Shown here: piece after piece, positions 34,191-45,502 of the stretch
Numbering within the stretch: position 1 is the stretch's first letter
Layout: every line of letters begins with the position of its first letter
Assembly (NCBI GenBank): GCA_951230915.1
Contig: OX579638.1
Coordinates: forward strand, 4,482,696-4,546,695
Source: Antitrichia curtipendula
Lineage: Eukaryota > Streptophyta > Bryopsida > Hypnales > Leucodontaceae
DNA length: 64,000 nucleotides
Reading direction: 5' to 3'
The notes under the pieces: model-generated
What the model was told of the DNA's origin: nothing
Database searches by the model: none
The model's input: only the letters and a program-made list of their open reading frames with translations
Program-made: the position numbers and the translations under genes

Positions 34191-35835
34191 GTGGCAAGTT
34201 TCTATTGGCTAGCTCCCCTGCTTATTAATTGTACTTTGTTGACGTGTTGGTGATACATGGCGGGCTGGCGGCTGCTGACTGGATCAACCTCAAGAGAGAA
34301 AAAAATCAATTCAGAGGCCCCTTTTAACTTGATTGCTCGTCCATTTGGATGCAACTTTTGGGGAGATTTTAGGGCATTTTGGGGACTCTTTTTTCTTTTG
34401 AAATTTAGACATTATTTTTGATGATTAATTTGGAAATTTAAACACTAATTTGGGGTGACACTTTGGGATACTAAATTTGGAGACTCTAAGTCTCTAATTA
34501 TGGTTGGATGGAAAAATTGTCACTAATTTTTGGAAGGCTAATTTGACATTTTGGAACATTAATTTTGGAGATTCTAACTATGGTTGGATGGGAAAATTGT
34601 CACTAATTTTTGGAAGCTAAGTCTTGAGTATTTTCTACATGTTTTGGAAACTAAACTTTGTATGAGAAACAAGGGTGTTCAAAGCTTTGCTGGTAGTTTG
34701 AGATTTTACACAAATTCTAACACTTCTAAAACAAAAGGGTTCAATTTTTTGCCTTGGTAGACAAGCCAAGGAAAAATACACAACATTTTGGACAAGGTTA
34801 TTTATAGCATAATTTTGATGGCACAAACAAATTAATACAAGTGGGTTAGTACAAAACTTGAATGTATATACACAAATTAGTGGAACACTTGGTTAGTACA
34901 ATAAACTCAACAACACTTACACTAGATCCTTCACAAAGCGGCATTGCCAAGGTACAAAGGGGGGTTTACTCTAGGATTAGTACAATAAATAAAAAGTCTA
35001 GTAAACTCAACAAAACTTTAACAATATACTTCAATAAGTTAGTACACAAGTCAATCAAGACACAAGGTGAGTTAGTAAAATTTGAAGGGACCTCAAGTCC
35101 TTCAAAGCTTGTAGAAATAACAAGTAGAGCTTGAAATCTTGCAAAAGCACACGTTTAATAACTTGGCTCAAAATGGCACAAAAATTCAAGTAATCCATCT
35201 AAATAGATCAACGTGTTAACATGCCAAAAAATGTCTACAAAGGGTGTTTTGAAAAGAAAATGAGTGCCTTTATATAATTTTCCAAGGGCACCCACCTCCT
35301 CTCATTTTCCTACTAGTAAACTTATCACTTAAAATTCCAAATCACAAACAAATTGTGCCATTGGCTTTAGAAGGCCATTTTTAGTTCACAAGCCACCCCA
35401 CTTCTATTCCCTTTGCAAAAACTCAAAGAATTCTAAAACCAATTTAACCCATTAAGGACCAGTTAACCACTTTCTGGTCAAATTGACACTTTTTCATTGG
35501 TACCCAGAGTTTTACAATGAATTTGGATACGGACAAAAGAGGACGGGTGTGGGAAATTGCAAATCAAATGCAACAGGACAAGAATCATGACAATATGTGC
35601 TAGTATAAATACAATGCAAATTTTAAATTTTAAAATTTTAGTGTTGGCTCAAAATACAAAAAACAATGCAAATTTTGTCATTCTACTTTTACTGTAGGGC
35701 CCCAAGCATTCATGCAAAATCCATCGACTACATCAAACCTCTAGAATGCATTGCAGTTTAGTATTTTTTTTTCATGTTTAGCTTAAAACCAAAAAACGTC
35801 TTGCTCGTCCTCCAAATCAACCACGGTCCTTGTAG
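34191..35835. other. AT-rich intergenic region
   Basis: No gene seen. Contains one tandem duplication (34470-34625). Short frames near 34862-35134 have no recognisable domain. Confidence 0.5.
34470..34625 (+). repeat. Two-copy direct repeat, about 90-bp period
   Basis: The unit with CTAACTATGGTTGGATGGG and TTGTCACTAATTTTTGGAAG occurs at about 34474-34545 and again at about 34562-34620. Confidence 0.75.
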
Positions 35836-37190
35836 TATTATAATCTATAGGGAAGAAGTGCGCAATAGCTTTAATTTTGTTAATTTTCCAATTTTTCATA
35901 GTACTATGGCACTTAAGTTGTTAATACTTGGTTATTACCAGTTAGCAAGGACTTTACTATTGAATCTTATCAATGGATTTATAGAAATGGATGAATGGGG
36001 GGTGAGCTATTGTGGTGGTTGGAAACTGCCTTATGAAGTGGTTGAAGTTCATTTTCGATTGATTGTGGAATTTAGTCTGGAAGAGAGTCTGGAGCTCCTG
36101 CGGTAGTGTCCGACAGTGTGTGTGGGAGCGATCTATAGTGTATTAGCGGTGTTTAAGTGGTGGAGTAAGTGCAGGGAGAGGTTGAATTTCTATAGTGATG
36201 GTGTCAGTGATTGTGGGTATATGGATCGATAGTAGTTATATAGTGAAGCTGGAATACAGTGAAGATCAATTGTAAATTTCATGATGAAATATAATGTGGA
36301 GATTATGAAATGAGTGTGTTGTGTTCAATTGTGTGTGTGTATTTGTGGTGATTGTATGGTTGTGCTGAGTGTTGTGTCTATAGTTTGATCCCGTGAGGAA
36401 TTTCTATCGTTGTAACTGAAAGTGAATACTTAGCTGTATTTGGTTTTAATTGTTTTATCAATTGTGTATGGACTGGTTGCATGGTATGTGTCAATGGTGT
36501 ATGAGCATGATGCTAGCGAGTGTTCTATGATGTGAACTAAGAAGTTAATCTATAAGAACAATGTGATTAAACGTATATGGAGAGTGAGTCTATAGACTGG
36601 GATCAATAGAACTAGAAAATGAGTGATATAAAAGCAAATCGAGAGTTGTCTAAATTGAGTCATAAAAAATGTAAATTTTTTAATCAATTGGATTATTTAA
36701 AGCTTGAGTGTAAAAGAAAGAAGTAAGCAGCTATAAAAAGAAACATTATCAAAAGCCCAATTAGAGTAAAACCAGAGTTAACCAATGCCAAGGAGAATCA
36801 ATAGTTGGTGAAACGTGTGATTTGTGATTAGCAATTGGTCGATGTGGAATTATCAATTGAAGATGTTGAAAGATTGGAGAAGCAAGAAGATCAATGGAGA
36901 TTGTACCAACCAGTTGGTGAGGCTGACAAGGAAGCGAACAAACAAAGCTGAATCGATAGATTTACATACAATTGATAAGTTTCCAACCTTGGTTATAATT
37001 ATAATAAATATGGTTTTATCCATTGTATGAGTCGAAGTGAAATATTCCCAAATCCTTCAATTGTACACAACTTGGGATTAATTTAGTTTCCTTTAAGAAT
37101 TACCTATGGTGCATCCATACTTCCCTGAGAACAAACTTAAACTATAGAAATTTATTAATGATTCATCCATAATAAAAATCCATCTATAAT
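35836..37190 (+). mobile_element. Motif-array element 2 (TCTATAG/ATCAATTG array), VANDAL-like
   Basis: About 25 variants of ATCTATAG, ATCAATTG and ATCGATAG occur on the + strand from about 35849 to 37020 (for example near 36131, 36225, 36265, 36591, 36602, 36955), spaced about 45 bp. The start (TTTAATTTTG at 35870) and the end module (TTCCCTGAGAACAAACTTAA at 37121-37140) align with those of array element 1, so the two are relatives, but the repeated motif differs. No protein frame. I could not find a convincing target duplication; the boundaries come from the alignment to element 1. Confidence 0.5.
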
Positions 37191-37204
37191 CCTTAATGGG
37201 TTTA

Positions 37205-38173
37205 CCCCTAAAGTTCCATAACTATGTTTTCATCGAAAACGCTCAAGATTTGCCATTTTTAGTACATGTATCAAATTTTGAATTTTTTTTGGCACATGTA
37301 ACCGTAGGATCTTGTAATATTCTGACTTGAGAACATGTGGTCAAAATTTTAGAAGTTTACACCGTGTGGATTGCAAGATATAAGCATTTAAAATCACTGA
37401 AATCGTTTTTTGACCCTCCAAAAACCGGGCAGCTGCACTTCAAAAGCTCACTTTCTATGAAAAAATGTCCAAAATGGTGGTGCCTCTTTGGACTCTTTTT
37501 CCTAAACAAGTTTTCTACATGTTTAAAAAATTTCACATCATTTGGAATTGTACAACATATAGGAAGTAGGAAATATAGGAAATAGGAAATATTAAGTAGA
37601 ACGTATAGAAGTACAACATATAGGAAATAGTAAGTAGAACAAAGTAGAGAATGATTCAAAATATAAAATTGTTAAGAATTTAGATATGGAATTGGAAAAT
37701 GCCAATCCCAATTGTCAAATTGTTGTAATAAACAATCTACATCCTATGATTTTATTTTTTTCAAAAAATATTGAAAATTGAGTAAGATAAAGGACTTCAA
37801 AGTTTATTTTAGAGTGGAGATTCCATAAGTAGCCGCAAATTAAAACTCCTCATAACTTTTGACTCATTGGTCAAAATGGAATGCTTAAAAGCTTTCCATA
37901 TAAACATAACTCTAAAAAATCAATTTCAAATTTAAAAAAAAAAAAGTGATTTTTTCTAATTTGCCGGGACTGCCCGGCCGAGAAAAAAAGTAGCATATTA
38001 GGCCATAACTTTTGACTTGTATTTCCAAATGTCATGAAATTTAGTGCATATGAAAGATATTCCTTGCGCACAACTTCTGTTAAAATTTCAGCCAAAAATA
38101 TGAAAGTCTCCAGTCATAGGTACCTACCCAAAATTTCTATACTACCAAAAACTGCATGCTGGTCCTTTAGGGG
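37205..38173 (-). mobile_element. TTAA-family long element, copy e (best preserved)
   Basis: Left end CCCCTAAAGTTCC preceded by TTTA (37201-37204); right end GGTCCTTTAGGGG followed by TTAA (38174-38177). 969 bp. Aligns along its length with copies a, b, c and d. No frame of useful length and no transposase motif, so non-autonomous. Best template for defining this family. Confidence 0.75.
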
Positions 38174-38177
38174 TTAA

Positions 38178-40710
38178 AACTGAAAAAGAGTAAAACCAAA
38201 CTTTGGAAGTTTATCTTTTTTGAGAAAAGTGACTAGCCTAAGATTTATAGTAGATATGAGAGAGTAACAAAATGACCTAACTATGACCTTATTTCAATTT
38301 TTTATGCTCCCAAAACGTCGGTCAACTTCGTTAACAATCTTTAAATTTGTTAGTCTTTAAAAAATCTTGTCAATTTAGGTACTTCTGGCTATTAGAATGT
38401 CTTGGAACTTGTTGGAGTTTTTTTATTAAAATGAAAAAGATATGCTAATTTTTAGTGGGGTTTTATTGCACCCTAAGTAATTTCTACAAATTTTCCATCA
38501 TGAATTCTGGCAGTTGACTGTTCAGAAGAGGATCTTTTGACTATCAAAAAATTTTGGAATTTTTGTGGAATCTCTCATGAAATTCTACAAAAGATGTGCA
38601 AGCTTATATTTTTACTTTGCATATGCAAAGAAAAAGAATCAAATCCCGCTATTTCCTTTAATTTCTATTGAACAACGAATCTTTTACACAAAAGAGAATT
38701 TTGACAAAATGATTGCGCCGTTGGGCTCCTCACATGCTTTTCACCTCAAAAAAAAAAATCCGGTTGTAGATGCCTTCTATTGGTCCATCTTGAGTTTTCT
38801 TCACTTGTAGGCTAATATTGGGTTTTTTACTATTTTGCAAAATTGAATTCATTTGGAAACTAAAATCTTTCTTTAGGAATCAACTTAGAACTTTCACATA
38901 GGTTCCCTCAGACCACTTTATCTAGGATTTATTATATGCAATGCAAGTTTAGGTAATTTGTACAAATTCCGGGTTTCTATCCTATTTACATGTGAGATTT
39001 GGAGTTAAAGGAAAATATTCTATTTAGGACCAAATATTGTAATGTCATGTGACATATTTATTTTGGTCTTATTCTTTTTTTTTAACTTTTTGTATACAAA
39101 ACTACACTCAAAATTGCAAAAAATAAAAATAAAAATAAAAATAAAAAGTTCCAAGTGACAAATTGGGAGCTCCCTTCCACAAATGAATTTTAGGATTAGG
39201 AGTCCAAGATTATGATATTTTAGTTATAGTACCCAAGATTCAGTGATTGAAGTTGTAAGGACATAAAATCTAGATAACTTTTAAAAACCATTATAAGAAT
39301 TAGTATAACAATTGAAAAAAAATACAATGATTACTCCATAAACTTGAATAAAAGAAGCTTTCTACCAAACCTTCTATATGTAAGAATGAAGGCTAGATCA
39401 ATCAAAAAACAAGATGAATAGATTTGCCAGTAAAAGCCTGTAGAATGCAATCCTACATCTACAAGTGTCTAACTACCTCATAAGTCATATTTCCTCCTCA
39501 AATTCATTTAATGATATCTCACCCTTTACTTGCCATTGTTTTTCCACGTCATCACATCAACTCATAAATGAAAGAATTTTTTTTCTTACTACTCAAAGAT
39601 AAAGACTTAAATGAATAGTGATATTTCCATAGAAATCTTTTAACAAATGAGTTCACCTTCTACTAGAATTGGCATAAAGTACTTTATTCTCAAAATAAAT
39701 TGAAGGGAGGTAATAATTTAATTAAAATAACCTTAATTAAGTGCTAAAAAAAATGTATATGGTTACAACGTCCAAGATTGTGGTATTCAAGTTATGGTAC
39801 CCAAGAGGCAAAGATTCAAATAACAAAACATCAAAATGCATATAACTTTTACAAAACCATTATAAATATTGGCATAACAATTGAATGAAAAATAATTCTC
39901 AATTTATAAATGTAGGCACTCTATATTTGCGAATGTTCTAGCAACTTCAAAGGTTCTACTTCCTCCTCACATCCATTCAATGATATTTCAACATATGTTT
40001 GCCATTGCTTTGCTCGCTTCATAACACCAATTTGTAATCGAAAGAAGAAACTATCCAACTACTAAAAAAAAGACTCAAATGCACAGTTAAATTCTTATAA
40101 AAATCTTTCAACTAATGATTTCATCTTCTGCTAGACAGCTAGATTGCGCATAAAGAACTTTATTTACAAAAAAGGAGTAATAACATGACTCAAATGATGA
40201 CCTTCAAGTACTCAAAATGAAAGCCCATGTTTGAAAATCCTTCCTATCTTCCAACTAAAGAACAAAGTACTTCTTCTAATCCTCTATAGGTTGAAACTTT
40301 AGTCCAAGAACCAAACTTAGAATATCTAACCTACAAACTAGTTAATAAACTACCTAATCAAAATTGAAGCATAAACAAATCATAACCACCATGAGCACAT
40401 TATCATATGAAGTGAATCAAACTCCATAGAGAGTTTATTGTTTGATTTGGAAGAAAAAAAGTAGATGGCATAACAATACCAAGAATAATTATGTTGTTGT
40501 ATCCTAACCTCAAATGGACAATAGCTTCTATAGATTTGATTCTTTTTCCTTGTGATCACCAAAAATTTGCTTTCTAAAATCCTAACCCAAGTCTAGGACT
40601 CCAATGGGCAAGCCCTCCACTTCATCCATGCATCTTGCCCCACTTGGATATTAGCCTCTAAATTAGTATCTCATGGCAACTAAAATCTATCAAGTGTTGG
40701 AAGGAGACAA
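38178..40710. other. AT-rich intergenic region with a large direct duplication
   Basis: No gene recognised. Includes an (AAAAAT)n run at about 39117-39148 and the diverged direct duplication 39204-40195. Confidence 0.5.
39204..40195 (+). repeat. Diverged direct duplication (two units of about 0.45-0.5 kb)
   Basis: Unit 1 (about 39204-39725) and unit 2 (about 39768-40195) share an ordered series of blocks: GTCCAAGATT, CATTATAA..TT then GGCATAACAATTGAA or its variant, TTCCTCCTCA then ATTCAATGATAT, and CATAAAGAACTTTATT. Similarity is moderate, so the duplication is old. Confidence 0.7.
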
Positions 40711-40714
40711 TTAA

Positions 40715-41293
40715 CCCTTAAATGCTCTAATGTCCAATTTTTGGACAATGAATAGAGTCATATTCTTGTTTCATTCTTATTGTTGCTTGGATGAAAGTCT
40801 TTCTATTTTATGGAGATACTTTATCAAGTTTTTGTCCTATCTATCGGTTGGATTTGGTGTTATTGGAATACATTTAAAAGAAAATTGAAAATGTGGAAGT
40901 GTGTCAAGTGGTTGACCAAGCCAAAATTGCATTGATTCTAGTTCAAAATTGGATTTGCAAAATTGAAGTCATAATAAAGAACACCAAAATTTCAAAAAAT
41001 CACCATGCCAAAAGAACTGAGAACCTCCTTTGAAATCCATTTCAACAAGTTTTACTCAATTTTTTTTTTTTTTTTTAATCAAAAATTTGAAGGAATTTTA
41101 AAATTCTCCTTTCAAAATTCCTAAAAAAAAGATTGGTGATAGCATTGGTGAATCTAACCATACGGATGGAATCTAAAATTCAAAATCTACAGCTTTCATT
41201 TGTATATCAGTTTCAAAATATTCTTCTAATTAGTACTTTATAATGATTTTTCCCAAATCGTCAATTTTAGAGAAGACTCTAAACGTTTAGGGG
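40715..41293. mobile_element. TTAA-flanked element f
   Basis: Starts CCCTTAAATGC and ends CGTTTAGGGG, flanked by TTAA at 40711-40714 and 41294-41297. 579 bp, AT-rich, non-coding. Ends resemble those of 13015-13489 (the AAATG variant). Confidence 0.6.
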
Positions 41294-41297
41294 TTAA

Positions 41298-42303
41298 ATT
41301 ATCCTTCAATTTTTTCCCCTTGCACTGGTTGATTTCCGGCCCTACCAAATTTTACATCCTTTGTTTTCAAAATGCAATATTTTTTTTTCCCTGAACTCCA
41401 CCAGCTAACTTTGGATCACAACCCTGGTTTTCCTTGGCCATTGGGTCACAACCCAAAGAAAATCTTGGTTCCCGTACTTCTGCCCATCGTGCTTGAAGAC
41501 CAGAAATTAACCTTGTAACGCAGAGGACGCCAATTTTTGGCGTTTGGATGATTGTGCAGTCATCTGTTCATTGCTTGGAAACTTTTTTTCATCCATTTCA
41601 TTTTTGTTCATCCTCCATGGTGGATTACAAAGAGTGTATAGTTGAATTTGTAGTCATGCAAGTGTCTATCTTCACATAAATGAGAAGTTACTAAAAAAAA
41701 CGGATCACAAAATATGCTATTTTAGTGTATTTTGGGAAGTTGTTGTTCCTTGCTCTAAATCTGAAATTTCTCCACAAAAATGATATTTTTTGAGTTTGAT
41801 CCCAACTAACAAAATGAAGGTCATCTAATCTAGTTTCTTCTCCAATTTGAATTTTGAAAAAATTCTTAATATTGCATATTTTATTGCAATTTGAACTTTG
41901 GGTGTATTTTCAATGTCTATTATTTTCTAATTATAGAATGAGACGGAAATTGAGTTTACACTATGATGTTTGTCATTTTAATATACACACATGGTGAAAT
42001 TTTCAATTTTTTTGAAATAATTTTCTATTTGATGTGATTTTTCTTCTGTTTTTCTTCAAAAATTCTCAAAAAAATCAATTTTCCACAAAAAAATCTAAAT
42101 TTTTTGTGAAGTAAAGAAGACATGTAATTTCATCTCTGAAAAATAAATTAAATTTTTTTCATACATCTCTAGTTGCAAAATGGCAGCAAATTGAGTGATA
42201 GGCACTGAGGCTTGAAATCAGTGGTTATAGGTCCGTCATTTAGGGGTTAAGCCACAATCAAAATAGCACCCAAAGAAGTACCCCAAGTAGTCTCTTGAAA
42301 CCT
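41298..42303. other. AT-rich spacer
   Basis: No gene. A lone CATTTAGGGG followed by TTAA near 42230-42246 looks like another right end of the TTAA family whose left partner I could not place. Confidence 0.45.
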
Positions 42304-42309
42304 AAAAAA
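42304..42309 (-). terminator. Pol III terminator-like T run for tRNA-Ser
   Basis: Six T residues on the minus strand about 33 nt beyond the tRNA 3' end, consistent with RNA polymerase III termination. Confidence 0.45.
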
Positions 42310-42341
42310 GGTTGTCGCTGATTTTGAAGGTAACACTCAGT

Positions 42342-42423
42342 CGTCGCCTAAGAGATTCGAACTCTTGCGGGGAAACCCCATGTACTTAGCAGGCACACGC
42401 CTTAACCACTCGGCCAAAGCGAC
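42342..42423 (-). tRNA. tRNA-Ser (anticodon GCT)
   Basis: Minus-strand cloverleaf: acceptor GTCGCTT pairs with AGGCGAC and discriminator G. D arm (A box) begins GGCCGAGTGGTTAAGG. Anticodon arm TGTGC-CTGCTAA-GTACA gives anticodon GCT (reads AGC/AGT). The long variable arm (TGGGGTTTCCCC) is typical of serine tRNAs. The T arm with GTTCGAATC is the B box. No intron; 82 nt. Confidence 0.95.
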
Positions 42424-42453
42424 AACGGCAGTAGCAGCCATCGCATCCCAAGG

Positions 42454-42699
42454 ATGCTCAAGCTCCCGATGTTTCCGCAGCTCCACCACTCCAGAGGTAA
42501 CTACAACGGCGATCGCAAACAGAAGAAACAAAAATGGAAAAAGCCCTTTACCCGTCAGAACGACCTCCGTCCATCGCCACCTGCGGAATGGGCAGACGCG
42601 ACGTTCATATGGCAAGCCAACTCCGAACTGCAAGGAGCTCAGATAGAGCTGCGGCATTTGCGCCCAGAGCGGAGAGCCCTGAATCGTCGTCCGGATTAA
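42454..42699 (+). CDS. Possible gene fragment in a GC-rich island (unrecognised)
   Basis: An 81-residue frame on the + strand, rich in Lys, Arg and Gln (QKKQKWKK near residue 25; LRHLRPERRALNRRPD at the C-terminus). It sits in a GC-rich island immediately 5' of the tRNA on the opposite strand. The composition looks more protein-like than the surrounding AT-rich frames, and the upstream frame stays open for a short way. I recognise no family. It may be a truncated exon captured by the duplication events or a chance frame; a long minus-strand frame overlaps it. Confidence 0.22.
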   Translation: MLKLPMFPQLHHSRGNYNGDRKQKKQKWKKPFTRQNDLRPSPPAEWADATFIWQANSELQGAQIELRHLRPERRALNRRPD

Positions 42700-42759
42700 A
42701 GGTCTTTGTCTAGTTTGGAGAACGCAGATCAGATGTACAGTACACACTATAAAACAGAA

Positions 42760-43555
42760 CCTGTACGTTCAAGTATAGTCGAGCTTGAGAATTGTGCATG
42801 TGGGGTTAGTATACTTGATGCATTCTACGCTGACAAACGCTGTCAATGGTAAACTAAGGTGTCCAAAGGCTAATGTCTAATGGGCAAACTATTACATTCC
42901 GTATGGCTGACTTCTCAAACACGTACTCAAGCTCGAGGGGTGAGGAATTGGGCATGTCTGTGTCCTACCTGCTACACAATGCCGTTCTGACATGCTTTTG
43001 GGAAGTAAAGAGTTGCTTGACCAACTTCGTTGTGTGGTCTGACTAGGGTTCTGAGCAATTTGAATTGAACATGGCTAGAAATCCAGTGCGGCCTCTTAGT
43101 CCAGAGACACTCTGGTTCCATAAATCTTCAACGAGAAATCTCAACGTTCGAAAACATTAGATATTCTGAACTCAAAGGGATAGTTGGATTCAAGAAAGTC
43201 TGAAAAATTTAGGCAAGAATTGAGACATCTTGCGCATTTGAGAAAGAAGTTATCAGTATTTTCACAAGATTTACTCATCGATAGCGCCAAGTTCAGTCGC
43301 AAAGTATGTAGTAGCATAAGTACAGCAACCGTCATTCCTCGGACTGATTGCAATGCAACACTCGATCGCCTAGATATGATCATATGATTCCACTGGAAAA
43401 GCTCCCTTTCAGACTGTCTGGACCAATTCGATCGCGTTTGAATGGGACTCTTTTCCGCAGCCACATCCAACAGTACTCAGGATTCAGAAACTGAGCTTCT
43501 CGCTACTGGAAACGTTTCGCTCGAATAGGGCTCTTTCTTCAATCTTCTACCTAGT
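42760..43555. other. Spacer with a fragment shared with 51050-51220
   Basis: No gene. About 43370-43510 matches, in inverted orientation, about 51050-51220, upstream of the broken peroxidase (for example TTCAGAAACTGAGCTTCTCGC here and its complement there). This shows a rearrangement boundary of the duplicated cluster. Confidence 0.5.
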
Positions 43556-43654
43556 ACTGAAATCTTGCATCATACTGAAATCCAGTGCAGTCATCGTTGG
43601 CATTCTTTCAATGCTTTCAATTTTATATATACGAAAATTTCGAAATCTCTCAAG

Positions 43655-43750
43655 AAAATGGCGGTATTCCCTACGCCATTTGTCCATTCATTTCCTTCTT
43701 TGAATTCACCCTTCCCCTTCCACGCCGTTTTAATGGAATACCGCCATTTT
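43655..43750. mobile_element. Small MITE with AAAATGGCGGTATTCC ends
   Basis: Left AAAATGGCGGTATTCC, right GGAATACCGCCATTTT, 96 bp in total. The matching stretch in block C (near 52050-52070) lacks the element, supporting insertion. The possible target duplication (AG) is too short to be sure. A related motif (CACCGCCATTTT) occurs near 19052. Confidence 0.6.
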
Positions 43751-45502
43751 AGTTTTTTTTTGGTTTTAATGTAATATTTATATTTATTGATCCCTTGTCG
43801 GGGTCAGCATTGGATCTTCATTCACTTGTGTGAATGCACGAATGAAATGATTCAACTATCTGTATACTGTGATTGAGCCTGAGTTATTGTCATATGCATT
43901 CTGCAGACGTAAGTCATTCGATCCTGGATTCATGTGTACGTTTGGGCATTTTCGATAGAATGTACTCGAAAGTTTTCGCTTACACGCTTCGTTTCAAAAC
44001 CAGTCAGAGTGAGAGCCTAGCCAGCACTTTTCAGCTCTGATTGCAATCTATTTCAGAGGCATTCTTTCATTGATTCCTTGCCTTGCTGCCTGACAGAAGA
44101 CAGTACGCGGATGACCAATTGCTGCGTTCCCTTTTGTTTCAAGGCGTTCTGTTTTGATAAGCCGCCACCCCGTCAAGTCAGAATCTGGGATGGGAATTTC
44201 CAATAAATGAAATATTAATTTAAACCTACTCTGTTTTTTTAAAAATTATAGATGAATCACTTGTGCATCTCAGTTACCTTTGGGAAATTGGAAAATTGCC
44301 ATGCTTGTAATGAGAATTGACTCAGAATCAGATTAGTTAAGGTTCGAAAGGTGAATGTGCTGAAATCTTTCAATTGATCACGATGTGTCTTAACTTGACA
44401 GGACTCTTGTAGCATCGTCAATTTCGTTGAATTGGCGTAATTCACAGGGCCGAAACTGTGACGTTCAAGTGCACAAATCTAACAAAACTAGGATTGGTAC
44501 ATAACTGGGTTTCCAAACCGCGTGTCTAGGAAAAGGACTCGTGTCGAAAATTATCGCCAATAGAAATACTGAAATTAAATTTGTCATTTTTCATTTCCAA
44601 TTACAAACGTGAAACACCGTTAGTATTGAAGTTTAGTAGTACGTTACATATTCTTTGTACACTTCGTAAGTTGATTACAGGACCTAATTTGTCCTACACT
44701 TAAGAGAGTCGAATTCCTTAAATTGGCGTCATATATTTGGACAGCAAAGATGGAAATTCAAGTGCACCAAGCTATATCTAAAATCGAGGAGGAGGGAAGC
44801 ATGGATCTAAGTTTAAAGGCGACCGACAGTCGGGAAAAGTGCCAGTTACACGAAAGAGGCCCTACTTCATTTAATTAGTGGATTTTAAAACTTATGTTTA
44901 AGTCAAGGACCTCTTACAGCCTGTCTGAGATGCTTGCAGGTCTCGCTTTGCTCACAATGATCCGTCGTAATTCCTCCAGCTAGCTAGTTCTCATAGAGCT
45001 CTCCACAGATTTCAAATTTCTGGATTGGGCAACGAACGATAGCAATTCGTGTCTGATGACAGTGAACTGAACATTTGTTTTCAAGACTGCCCATCAGAAC
45101 TCATCTGCGACTCAACTCGTAATTCAAGCTTCTCAGAGCAAACCAAATCGATAACCAAAACAGATGGAGGATTTTAGGGACTGCCAGGCAAAATCAAAAT
45201 TCAATCCCAGATGCACAAAGACGTCCTGATCAAAGCCTGGATGGTGGGATTCAGAAGAAAACGTATGATGAATGTGAACTCGACCAAAATAAATTGATGT
45301 CACTATGGTACATGATAATCCGAGAAGATATGACCTTTGCCAAAGCTCCAAGGAAGTGAATGATGGCAGATGGATTGGTTTCTGTCCAATCGATCTACGA
45401 AAGAATCATGCGGCGCCAAATTAATGGCTGCCAACTGGGAACTAAAACTTCAATCATGAACCAAAAGCCTAAATGAACTGTTGGCCAATATCTGATCCGC
45501 CT

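Noticed and set aside
35774..36106. 110-residue frame at the start of the second motif array
   Set aside because: It crosses the inferred element boundary, has no recognisable domain and is not matched in the sister element.
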